A stretch of 64,000 nucleotides of DNA from NCBI GenBank assembly GCA_012934845.2, contig WNNJ02002733.1:62001-126000 (forward strand). Reading direction: 5' to 3'. Each line of letters starts with the position of its first letter. Position 1 is the stretch's first letter. Position numbers and translations under genes: made by a program. Below, one piece after another: positions 1 through 10,293 of the stretch. This stretch comes from Pomphorhynchus laevis (lineage: Eukaryota; Acanthocephala; Palaeacanthocephala; Echinorhynchida; Pomphorhynchidae). The notes below the pieces were generated by a model. That model made no database searches and was not told where the DNA came from. It was given only the letters and a program-made list of their open reading frames with translations.

Positions 1-158
1 AAAATCTTTATTTGAAACGTACAGTTTTTACTTTACATTTTTAAAATAAGCGTACATTTTAATTGCTGAGGGATTGTTTCTGATAATTTATGAAATACGT
101 AATAAACAATTGCATGTTCATGTTCTAAGAATATAATGTGATGAAAACTAATATTAAC

Positions 159-629
159 CAATTGTATATTAATGGCTTTTGACAATGCGTTGCTTGCACT
201 AGACGGAGAATGGGTAGTATTTTGGTCACTAGCTTGAACAGCTCTTCGTTTAGGATTAATAGCTTGAGAGAACTTGCGCTTGTTTTTAAATATCAGTGGT
301 TGTGGAGCATTACGCCAACAATCAGGATCATCTAAAATGAATCAAATCTTTAGCACAAAAATACAAAAGAGCCGCAATACCTTTAAGCTTAACGAAAAGC
401 CTAAACAAGTTGAATGACTTACGAAGCATACAAGCAAAATTCATATCATTAGTAATAGGTAAAATCTCTCCGTCTTCATCTTTGTAGAAAATTGAAAATA
501 ATGTTCCCTTGCTAAGTTCATGAACTTGCTCAATTAGATTGTGAAAAGAAGTAAATGTCCAACTATTTTCGTCGTTTGCTGAAACCTGTTCTGCAGGACG
601 AACAACCGAGAATCGACGAAACTCAAGGC
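159..629 (-). CDS. par6: PAR6-like polarity scaffold, PB1-domain exons (partial gene)
   Basis: Minus-strand exon A (629-381) and exon B (from 331 down to about 159) are joined by a 49-nt intron (330-... reading gtattg to tttag, 380-332) that keeps frame (split codon G|AT). Exon A encodes an EFRRFSV motif followed by a PB1 fold ending in a DEDGEILPITND acidic stretch, which matches PAR6 (EFRRFSL and GDLLPxxND). PAR6 binds atypical PKC through PB1 and sets cell polarity. Exon B encodes a polar, basic linker with no CRIB or PDZ visible; its frame stays open to a stop at 33-35, but the last part is AT-rich and a splice donor near 158 (gttaat) is more likely. The first exon (start codon) was not found upstream, and the C-terminal CRIB-PDZ would lie before base 1. 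Another PB1 protein is possible but the EFRRFS motif favours PAR6. Confidence 0.72.
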
Positions 630-1255
630 CTAACTAAAAAATTGCCTTGTAATTATAAAAGCGTATCGATATTATGAACGATAAAACTTGAATAGAGCTG
701 TCGCATTAAAATACTTCAAACTTGAAATATATAATAAAAGTAATAATAGAAATATGATATATTATAATAAAATAATATTAATAATATTTAAATATATAAA
801 TATTATAATATTTATATAATAGTTTTGGATCAATATACTAAATTTAAGCGAAAGTTGTTGATAAACAGACAATCCATAAATTGCTAACCCAACTGGATCT
901 ATTAAGTAAGCTTAATATCAATATTTTCTGTTTTTGTGCTTTGTTTTACTAACATAGACTAGCATATATTTTATTAAATTTTTATCAATGATTGGAATAT
1001 CAAAAGAAAACAATCCCAATATGTCAGAATAAAATTTGACATGTGAGTCATGATAGGAGGATATCGTGTCTGGTTTAAAAAAGTGAAATCAAAGCTAAAG
1101 TTATGGATCAACATCAGTACTTATGAGTATCAGTTGAAAATATAATTCACATTGACTAAGTAAGAATAAATGTGTAATGAATAATTAATAATTTTTATAA
1201 AGATTTTATAATTTATATTTAAATCAGATCTGATTCCACTTGGTAATAAACGCAA
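630..1255. other. AT-rich non-coding stretch
   Basis: No gene, repeat unit or RNA gene is recognisable. 720-840 is almost pure A+T. It may be intron of the PAR6-like gene, whose first exon should lie upstream on the minus strand. Confidence 0.5.
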
Positions 1256-1259
1256 CATA

Positions 1260-1770
1260 TGAGTGCAGTGATTTATTTACGATACTTTCCTAGGATGTGC
1301 AGCTTTAAACGAGGATGAAGCTTACTCTCTAGTATATTGACTCATTATAAGATGACATCACGCTAGAAGATCTTTTGGATGTGTGGCTAATCACGTTTAA
1401 TACGTCATCTAATAGCATCACGGCGTTCAACATAAATCGGACATCTTTGAATTCAAAAAACATTTTATGCACTATCCAGCTTTCATTCGATAAATCGATA
1501 CATTCAAGAAGTTAATGTTCATTTGGATCGGGTTGGAACGTACAAATTTTATTTTTCAAGAGCTATTCAGTCATTAATAAAGGCTTAGAGTGCTTCAATC
1601 TCATGATCACATACTACGAAAATATCATTAACGAATCCTAGCCAAATCAAAAATTTCAATTCATGTGTGCTAATGGAAGTATAATCTACGTATGTGACAT
1701 ACAGTCGGACAAAGGTATGAGCAACTGGGATATCCATTAAAGTATCAATGCCTTCTGAATAACTTACCGT
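1260..1770 (-). pseudogene. Decayed reverse transcriptase fragment (Penelope-like?)
   Basis: The minus-strand translation contains FVNDIFVV (about 1645-1610), which resembles the catalytic Y(V/I)DDI-F box of Penelope-like RTs, followed by a segment whose spacing fits the downstream RT thumb. The reading is badly decayed. The family call is an inference from this box only; a CR1-like LINE origin is possible. Confidence 0.3.
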
Positions 1771-1899
1771 TAAATTAAAAAATGTTTGATTGTAACATCA
1801 GTTTTAATAGGTCACTCACTCGACCGACGAAATACATGTCCTCACCTGAAGACGCCGCTTTCTATTTAATAACCGCTTTCAATATCATTAACAAGAGAA

Positions 1900-2945
1900 A
1901 AGGACTCATAAATCCTCCACCACAGTTTAGAAGGAATCATCACAAGGATGATTATTGCATGACCTTCAAGTCCATAGACGATCAAAAAAGTGATATGGCA
2001 TTTATATCTAAGATATATAGATAGCTAAATATATAATATATATTTATAATATAAATATATAATAAATATATACCGAATTGCATAGCGATGCACATTATAA
2101 TCGTTACTAATAATTAAACTAGATATTGGAAACCATCACAGTTCATCAGAAATCGAATCCATAGGCCAGTTTCTGCTTATTGAGCGTCATCAGTAGGATT
2201 CAGATTTTAAGAGTGTTTAAGGATCATCAACCACAGTTTATAATGGTTCATCACAAGGATGATTATTACAAAACAACCTTCAAGTCCAAGGTCATCACAA
2301 AAGTGATTCGGCATTATAATATAAGAATATTATTATAGCCTGCCCCTGATCGCATAGCGATACGACACTATAGTTGTTACTAATAAGTAAACAGGGAAAA
2401 CTGCATAACTGGGTATTGGAAACCATCACAATTCATCAGCAATCAAATCCCTAGGCCAGATTCTGCTTATTGAGCTTCGTCACTATTGTTTAGATTTTAA
2501 GAGTGTTTAAGGATCATCAACCACAGTTTATAATGGTTCATTCATCCCAAGGATGATTATAACAAGACGACCTTCAAGTCCACAGGCAATCACAAAAGTG
2601 ATTCGGCATCATATTATATAAATATTATTGTGGTCCGCCCCGGATCGCAGAGCTATACTGCATTGTAGTCGGTACTAATAAGTAAACGGGGAAACGATCA
2701 TAACAGGGTATTGAAGATCAGAAATTAATTCATTATTAATTAAATCTCCAAGCCGGTTTTTTGCTTATTGAGCTTCATCAGTAGAGTTCAGATTTTAAGA
2801 GTGTTTAGGGATCTTCAACTACAGCTTAGGGTTCATAACAAATATGATTATTACAAGACGACATTTAAGTTTACAGCCAATCACAAGTACGTCAGCACAT
2901 TAGATAAATATTACTAAAGCCTCTCCCGGATCGCAGTGGAAAATC
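1900..2945. repeat. Tandem repeat, about 300-bp unit, 3-4 diverged copies
   Basis: The landmark cacagttta-atggttca recurs at 1921, 2232, 2522 and about 2820 (spacings 311, 290, 297). Each unit continues through ...gatgattatt...caagtcc...gattcggcat..., an AT-rich run, ...gatcgcatagcgata..., ...actaataagtaaac... and ...tgcttattgagc...cagattttaagagtgttta. Copies differ by many substitutions and small indels, so it is an old local satellite. No coding capacity is evident; the short open frame at 1782-2024 lies across its first unit. Confidence 0.75.
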
Positions 2946-3809
2946 TTTCTCTGGCAAAAGAAGACTTTTGATCTAAGAGATCGAAAGGAAAACGGTTATA
3001 ACTTGGTATGGAAATACTTTAGTTACAATATTATAGTTTAATGTCTATATGTCAGACACAAAATATATCTATTTTGTACCAAGACGCCATAAATATTATG
3101 TCGTTTATAACATTTCATTAACCTTTTTATAAAGACTCACTTGACTTTTAAATGCTATTCGTGGCTTTATCGAGTAATCGTCGAAATTATTGGAAATGTT
3201 CATTTCTTCTTACGCTGTCATCTAAAATGCAATTTATACTTAATTTTGAAATTATATGAAAATGTGGTCAGTTTTATTCTGGACCTTACTGTTAATTTTC
3301 AACAATGTGATAAATACTGATTGCTAGCAATTGTTTTATTATCTTCGTCCACATTTAAGATATTTTTATCATTTTAGGCATTTAAGCCTAATTTAATAAA
3401 TTACTTTGGCAATTTTTAAACAAATCGGGCATGCTTAATTTAAAACACGTAATGAAAACGTTTAAATAAGTTTTAAAGGATTCATATTTGAGAAATTAAA
3501 AATATACAGGAAGATTGCGTTTTTACTGAAACCAAAATGTTCTCGAAACGTATTAGGCTTAACTGATAATTCGAATACAAGCACGCTATAAAAGCACCAG
3601 CTTTGTTACCAATATGTTGTAGCAAGAAAGTTAGAATAATGGCACTATATGCATTTATGATCCTACCAATATTTGTGATCGAAAATAGCCGATAGGAATT
3701 TCTTTAACGCTTGCGAAGGATCAAAGAAATGCGATGATATGCATTTTTCTTGAAATGCAGATACAATCTCAAAGGTAAGTTGAGATTTTTATTCTAATTA
3801 TATCTCAGA
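2946..3809. other. AT-rich stretch, nothing recognised
   Basis: No open frame, repeat or RNA gene could be supported. The last 100 bases (ending in an acidic/proline codon run just before 3817) may be the 5' part of the LINE that follows. Confidence 0.4.
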
Positions 3810-3816
3810 CACGGAG

Positions 3817-4790
3817 GTGGAGCTTCCTCCGGTACTAAAATTGGTAAATTTGGTTATTATAAAACTAATACAACCACATGAAAGGAAAAATATCATTGAC
3901 AAATTACTCCGAAGCTTTACAGATCAGTATAAAGGCAGGATTTTGTTCAACACAATTAAGTACTATGAGACAAAGGTAAGAATCTCATATTGTACCTGTG
4001 ACCTGGCGATAACATACATAGACTACTTTAAATAACGTTCTTTGACTTTGGAACAACATTATATAAGTATATTCAGGCTTTGATCAAGATAAACAATATA
4101 CCGCACTTTCTATCTGAATATGATTTAAAGGAGCTAGAAAATGAATATGATATTTCCAATGTCCGCTTGGTCAAGGGGAGGGATGGCCTTTTTATTCGCA
4201 TGGCATTCGGCTCAACTTCCGAAAGCCATGCCCATTCTCTAGTGAATAACGCATGTAACACTTTTAGGGTCATAATTTATCCTTCACAGTACTTGACTCT
4301 GACGGATTGACTTCCTCGTTGTAATTCATGTCACAAATAGGGGCACTGGACCTCTAAATGCTCTCTTCCTTGGAGGTGTGGAGTTTGTGGTTCCTCTGAG
4401 GATCATGCTGGCAGTAAGTGTGAAAAGTCACCACACTGCATTAACTGTGATGAGAATCATCCGGCATAGTCCAGAAAGTGCAGCCTCTTTAAATCATACA
4501 AAAACAGACATTGCAGACCTCCTGCCCTTCCGGCTAACTTTGCCGAAGCGGTCAAATCTAATTTCAACGATAGTATAATGACGCAGACGGAAATAATCAA
4601 GATCAAAGATGCAAGGCAGCAAGCTAACATGCATGATCTACATAAACTTATCCTACACTTATCCATAAAGCTATACGACGTACGAACACTTCATGTAACT
4701 ACTTTAAAGATAAAATGGCCCCGTACTCCACCATCCACCACCTTTCATTGCTCAACAACTAATTCTCTCCTCGACATTTTACTGCTACAT
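3817..4790 (+). pseudogene. Gag-like ORF1 of LINE A
   Basis: Broken reading frames at 3817-4035, 4080-4310 and 4300-4790. Around 4320-4485 the translation shows three CCHC-type knuckle remnants (C-x2-C-x4-H-x4-C spacing): CNSCHK-GHW..C, CGVCGSSEDHAGSKC and CINCDENHPA..RKC, interrupted by stops. Such knuckles bind the element RNA in LINE ribonucleoproteins. The piece before the knuckles resembles the RRM-like part of gag-like ORF1 proteins, but this is only inferred from position. Confidence 0.65.
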
Positions 4791-4793
4791 TAG

Positions 4794-7070
4794 ATGCGGT
4801 TGTTGAAACCCATCTGTACTAAGCAGTCGCGGCAACAACAGACCACATCTTATGACCTAATTCAATGGCTGTTAGGGGAAGATACGTTGCTGGGAAGAGG
4901 GTTTCACTTTGATCCTATCAGAGTGGCCTTCTTTCAGGCAGCTATCCAACTCTTCCCCAGAATTGGAAATGAGAGTTTGACCGAATTTAATTCCTACCTT
5001 TCTTCGCAAACTACCGCGTTCCTATTGACTACCTATAAAGGTCGAATATACAATCCCACTCTAACAAAACTCAATGTCCTAGCTAAAATACTACACCTTC
5101 CTAATCGCTCTGTTTCCGCCAGACAGGTCCTCTCGAATGAATACTGGAGCACTAGATATAGGTTCCAGCTTAGTATGGATACGGCGAGCATTGTTAGCCT
5201 TAACCCGTCTCAGTCTTCCTTTTGGATGATATTCAAGAATAAGTTTGTCTGCTGAAAGGAAAGAGCCTTGGGTTGGATCGGTAGCATAGGCCTTGACAAA
5301 GTTTTGGAGGAGTCTCTATCCTTACATAATTATACCCAACAAATCCCGTCTTGGTGTGACTTCAGGAGCAGGGACTTATCTGTCACAGATATCCTAAACT
5401 CCCGAGGCCACTTTTAGGCACCTCCAAATCCCACGTGACACTTTCCACTCGGGTCTGTCAGCTTTTGACATACAGTCAGAGAAAAGAGGTCGCCATCACA
5501 ATGCTACTATCCTCCTCGTCCGATGTTGCTAGCATTAATATCAACCGTCGTGCTTTTATACCAAAGAAAAAATCGGTTTCATTTCCTAAAGATCTGCGGC
5601 CTATCTCGATTCAAAACTCCCTCATCTCTATTTACTAAAAGGCGCTTGCGCGCAAAATCCGTAACCATTTAAGTAGGCGTAACTTAATCCCACCGATTTT
5701 TCATGTGCACACAGTCCATTCAGCAATTGGTGAAGTGCATCAGTTTTGTCAGGATAACAGTCATCAGCTTACTGTTGCTCTTTTTCTTCACTTTTCTGCT
5801 GCATTTAACCGCATCTCTATTCCCTTCGGTATCTCCTCTCTCAGGTCCCTTGGGCTGCCAGCGAGAATTATTAAAAGGGTGAAGATATTGATACACACCA
5901 AGCGGTTCTACTATGAATACGACCCTGATGCACGTCAGTTCTACCGTATCACAGGTGTACCTCAATGCTTCCCACTTTCTCTTATCTTATATCTTGCTGC
6001 TCCCATCGTTCTCTTCAAAGATTTAAAGCGTGATCATCATCTCGTGGTATATGTTAATGATACCATATCCCTGCTTTTCTGGACGCAGGTGCAAAGATGT
6101 GGTCTCGGACATCAGCCGTTTCTTTTTAAAATTAAAAGATCAGTTACTATCATCCAATCTTATTTTAAACCCCAATAAATCGCAGGTGGTCGTATTGTTT
6201 TCATTGACTTTTCTGCTGCATTTGACCGAATTTCCATTTCTTTTGTTATCTCCTTTCTCAAGTCCCTCGGGTTGACTGCGAGAATTGTTAAGAGTGTGGA
6301 TATATTGCTGTACATCAAGCGGTTCTACTATGAATACGACCCTGATGCACGACAGTTCTACCTTATTACAGGTGTGCCTCAAGATTCTCTACTTTATCTA
6401 ATCTTAAATCTTGCTACTTACATTGTTCTCTTCAAGGCATTTAAGCGTGATCAACATCTCGTGGTAACTTTTTGATGATACCACACCCCGTGTTCTGGAC
6501 GCAGGTGCAAAGATGTAGTCTCCAACATCAGCCGCTTCTTTTTAAGATTAAAAGATCAGTTACCCACATCCAATCTTATTTTAAACACCAATAAATCGCA
6601 GGTGGTCATATTTCATGGCGCCCTTGCCACAAAGAAAAAACTTAAGAGACTAGTACTCTCTGCCCTCTCCTCCATTTTGCAGCCTCAACCACTCCCCATC
6701 TTTACAAATCGAGTAAAATATCTAGGGTTCACCGTTACGGTGAATTGGTCAGCGAAAGCTGACATGGATAGACTCAAACGTAATCTGAAGAGAGATAGGT
6801 TGGCCCTGAAACAGGCTCAGCATCTGTCATTGAATGGGTAAACCAAAGTGCGCATCGGGGTATTTTTGCTATCTCAGGATTAGTCTTATTTTTAAGAGGA
6901 CGTCCCCCAGAGCAAATACTAAGGTTTCTCAAGCTCCTTATCTCGCGATTACCGAACATAATTCGCCTCGATTGGATTCTATGAGAGGGGAATATCCCCA
7001 ATGGTTCAGTGGGAGAGCGTCGTGCTGGTGTGGCTGGAGGGCTCAGATCCCTGTTGACCTGAGGCTGTAG
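4794..7070 (+). pseudogene. ORF2 remnant (RT) of LINE A
   Basis: 4794-5255 is open and precedes the RT; its role is not clear (part of the linker/N-terminal region). From about 5640 the frame reads KALARKIRNHLSRRNLIP, then an AVG/IGEVxQFC segment, a VALFLxFSAAFxRI box (the first RT aspartate is lost here but present as VFLDFSAAFDRI in copy 2), a GVPQ box, and a degraded YADDT box. Parts after 6600 read RVKYLGFTVTV and a C-terminal domain. The ORF is interrupted repeatedly, so it encodes nothing functional. Confidence 0.75.
5773..6607 (+). repeat. 417-bp tandem duplication inside LINE A copy 1
   Basis: The block from the cttttctgctgcattt landmark (5791) to aataaatcgcaggtggtc (about 6190) is repeated with a 417-bp offset (landmark again at 6208, end at about 6607). 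The two copies differ at roughly one base in ten. Copy 2 of the element (11073-12222) has a single copy, so the duplication is private to this insertion. Confidence 0.8.
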
Positions 7071-7199
7071 CATACTGAAGACTACATGAATGATAACGGT
7101 CGGTCTGACTTTTCATTTTGTTTTTATGCATGTCCCTTTTTTAAAGTATTTATCAGTTATTTAGTTTTTTAATAAAATCTTTATTTATTTACATTATAA

Positions 7200-7707
7200 A
7201 AGTGACTATTTCGTTATTTTTTGAAAAAAAGCTGCACTTTCGTTTACCCTGTTTTTCACGATTACAAGCTAATCGGACGAATGAGTAGGCTCAAGCTGAC
7301 ATATATGGTGCAGTGCTATGGGGGAACTGGTTGCATTGAATATTAGATAACCAAGTTCGAATTATATATCAAGCTGCAATCACTTGATGAACAAGAATAA
7401 ACATTGCTGCCGATGCTGCTCGAATGAAGTGCATCAGCAGCTTACCTCTAATCTAGACGCCGCCAAAAAGAGTGTAAAAGAAATTAAACAGTCCCTTTAT
7501 TATTAATTAATATTTTATTATTAATACAAATATTATTAATATTTGTGATTGCACTAAAACAATAAATATAAAGTTTCGTATTTTATAAAGAAAAAGAGAT
7601 AAGCATGAAGTATAAAGTGGGTTTGCTTTCTTCTTATTATCATATCTGTGCAAGCGTAAACATTAGAAAAGTTCAAATTAGCCATTAATTAAAACAAGTT
7701 AACTAAA
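7200..7707. other. AT-rich stretch, nothing recognised
   Basis: Between the LINE A tail and the outer edge of the inverted repeat. No gene or repeat is supported. Confidence 0.4.
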
Positions 7708-8757
7708 TACAATAAAACATCTGGACAATATGCGTTCAATGTCTTCGGAAAGCTGAACAAACGACATTTGAATAAAGTATCATTAAACGATTTTGCGAAC
7801 AATATGATTTATATGCAACATAATTGATCTCCTCATGTAAAATTGGCCACTGGCGCTTGATGGGGTACGTAATCGTTACTGCTATTGAGTTACCGCATTG
7901 ATGCGGTGGATACGATTGAAAACCCAGCATAGAATTTGAACGGACTCTTTTTGAGTGGGCTGTTTTTATAGTTATACTTTTTTATTAGTTGCACAATAGA
8001 AACGATCAAACATTGTTCCTGTTAATCAACATTCTGCATGATATAAGTTGTCGAGGAATTAGTAGCCTGCATCAAGGCACGATAATAACGAACAATATAC
8101 CAGGAATCAAAAATCGTTGGTAAAGCACTTTTCTTTGTTAGTAAAGCACTTTTCTTTGTAAATCGTTTCTAAAATAAGCACATCAACTATACCATTGAAA
8201 AGTCAATGGTATAGTTGATAGTAAAAGTCACGTGCATATATCTGATGCAAACAACAAGTAACTCTACGAAACTGAATAGAAGATCCATATCTTACATGGA
8301 GTATCATAATTATAGCGAAATAAGAGTTACAAAGATTATAGAGGGAACGTCTCCGATGGGCTCTCATACAAAAGGTAAGTTAAACTATTTTCAGTTGAAC
8401 ATAAATAATATTAAAAATAAACCTAAATTGCTACATCCTATACACAGAGAAAATTTTTTGATAAAAATTTCATTTTCTAGCGAAGACCAAAAACATGCAT
8501 GGATAAAGTACCATAATGGATGAATTTATAAATCTAATAAAAATATGATGCTTTTTAAGTTTATTAAGAATAACGGCTATTTCACGAGAATAGCATTTAA
8601 CGAAGCAAGGATTAAGGATGATTATTTAAACCATTTTATTTTGGAAAGTGATTTGGTCGGTTTGAAATGTGTCACCTAAGCTATATGGGCTGCAAACGAG
8701 TATTCCCGATTATGTTAGTGTGGTGGAAGTAAAAACCATTTGTAATGAGTTTGGCTG
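7708..8757 (+). repeat. Large inverted repeat, left arm
   Basis: Pairs in reverse complement with 10294-12510 (after removing the LINE at 11073-12222). The inner 500 bp (LINE B ORF1 start) are about 99% identical between arms. The outer 270 bp (7708-7980 against 12228-12510) are clearly more diverged (roughly 92%). The arm holds the 5' region and the first quarter of ORF1 of LINE B. Confidence 0.85.
8178..8218. repeat. Perfect hairpin, 17-bp stem (template-switch scar)
   Basis: atcaactataccattga, four-base spacer, tcaatggtatagttgat. The paralogous right arm (around 10830-10890) has only the first half, followed by about 50 other bases, before both arms rejoin at agtaaaagtcacg. So the second stem strand replaced local sequence in this arm. 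Confidence 0.85.
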
Positions 8758-10290
8758 TGAATTTGTTATGACATGTAAAGATAAAGGTTTTGGATACTTT
8801 TTTGTTTTAATAAAGGGCGAAGATCAAAAGCTACAGTTATTCAAGCAGGCGAGATCTGGATTAGACAATCATGAATTGAAATTTATGTTCTTCAATGATA
8901 AGTATTCAGTATGGACCTATCCACAGTGTTTTAACTGCCAACACTGTGGGTATTTCTCTTCCATTTTTGATAAGAAATCTGTGTGTACACTCTGCCGAAG
9001 AACATACCTCAATAAGCTGATCCTCAAAAGTTACCAGGAAATGTGGAAATTGTGGAGGATTTCATAAGGCATATGATCATAGGTGTTCAGCTTTCATAGC
9101 ATACATCGCTTCAATTTAGAGTAATGTAGAACTGAAACACCACTTGAATACTGGAACGGTGGTAATCAGGAGTTCTAGTTCAGCTCTTTTATTTGCGAAT
9201 GCAACCAAAAACTATAATAATTTAGATCCGTCGAACACTCAAGACAGTAAAATTGAAAAGTTAGAACAAAGAATCAGATACCAGCAAGCCCTAATTGAAA
9301 GGTTGATTATTACAATAGACAAGTTAACAGTCTAACTTTCTACAATCATACCTTCACAACAACCCCAAACAGAGTACAATTTGGACATGAAAGTTGAGGA
9401 GGTAAAAACATTCATTGATGATAAATCAGAAGCATGTGAAGGCATGGATGAATCGAGAAAAATGAATCCAATATCTAAACGTAAGTTTTTTACATATAAG
9501 ACTGAAGATGTCCATGTTGACTTAGATAATGTGAAGAATGACGCTGTAAATGAGACGTTACTATATACTCACATACATCTCAAAACAAATAAATATAACG
9601 GAGATACTACTGTACCGAAGAAAGTTAAGAATAAGATAATTTAGATTAATTTGTCCATTAATACTCGATGCTACAAGACTTAAATTCGATAAACTGCTCG
9701 ATTGCTTCTTGGAACTGTGACTTTTTTAACAATCTATGAGGTGCATTGGTCAAATTTCTACTTTATCTGATTTGTTTTTGTTACAGAAAGCGCGTTCGTC
9801 AAATAGTGCATCACATTGTCTTTCTTTTCCGATCATTACATATGACATGTTCCATAATGGTTTGAGTAACGAACTAGCGTTGTGTGTTCTCGTCAGGAAT
9901 GGTTTTATACCAAACAGGTATTTAACATATATGAACCTTAAGAAGTTGCCTTGGATATATTTGACTTAATTAAGACTAAAAGAATTACGTGTGTAAATAT
10001 CTACATAAAAGATAAGGCGTGGCAATCCAAAAATTCGAGGAAATCAGTGGTTGAGGGTTTAAAGAAAATACTCGATTCAGCATGGATTATTGGAACTTTA
10101 ATGATAATCAAGGAAAAATAGTATTTTCTGGTATTAGGAAATATGCAAAAGTCTTGTGTCCCGCAGTCCCTTCTTTCTCTAGGAATAGCGGTGTCTATTA
10201 TTTTCTTGATTTAGCCATTATAAATTTGAAATATTATAAAATTTCAAAACTGATTACAAATGAGTTTGAAATATTTAATAAGTTTTATAT
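8215..10290 (+). mobile_element. LINE family B (5' part, decayed)
   Basis: Gag-like ORF1 (8248-9644, broken) followed by the start of an ORF2 with an apurinic-endonuclease-like opening: SIASWNC at 9698-9718, the usual first motif of APE domains in LINEs. The copy stops at about 10290, where the right arm of the inverted repeat begins, so the RT is missing. The element is a separate family from LINE A. Confidence 0.7.
8248..9644 (+). pseudogene. Gag-like ORF1 of LINE B
   Basis: Open pieces at 8215-8523, 8669-9067, 9144-9335 and 9381-9644. Around 8925-9000 a CFNCQHCGYFS...CTLC box appears, and a frame shift later (about 9036-9095) a clean CGNCGGFHKAYDHRC knuckle (C-x2-C-x4-H-x4-C). The part after it is polar and may be coiled-coil (ORF at 9144-9335, EKLEQRIRYQQALIERL). 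It would encode an RNA-binding ORF1 protein if intact; it is not. Confidence 0.65.
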
Positions 10291-10293
10291 TCC

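Larger units (their letters stand above)
3810..7195 (+). mobile_element. LINE family A, copy 1 (decayed, near full length)
   Basis: A two-ORF non-LTR retrotransposon: a gag-like ORF1 with zinc knuckles (3817-4790), then an RT-bearing ORF2 (readable to about 7070), then a 3' UTR and an AT-rich tail near 7170-7195 (aataaaatctttatttattt). The 3' part matches copy 2 (11073-12222, minus) and copy 3 (16023-16400, minus). The region is less AT-rich than its surroundings. It holds several frame breaks and a 417-bp internal tandem duplication, so it is dead. The clade is uncertain; gag-like ORF1 with CCHC knuckles is typical of Jockey/I/R1-type APE LINEs. Confidence 0.8.

Noticed and set aside
3817-4035. 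Stand-alone small host gene at 3817
   Set aside because: It leads straight into the zinc-knuckle region of LINE A ORF1, in the same orientation, so it is read as part of that element.
6994-7062. tRNA-like A and B boxes (tggttcagtggg ... ggctcagatccc) suggesting a SINE
   Set aside because: The stretch is the conserved C-terminal/3' region of LINE A; copies at 11154-11456 and 16080-16170 align but do not keep the boxes, and no cloverleaf forms.
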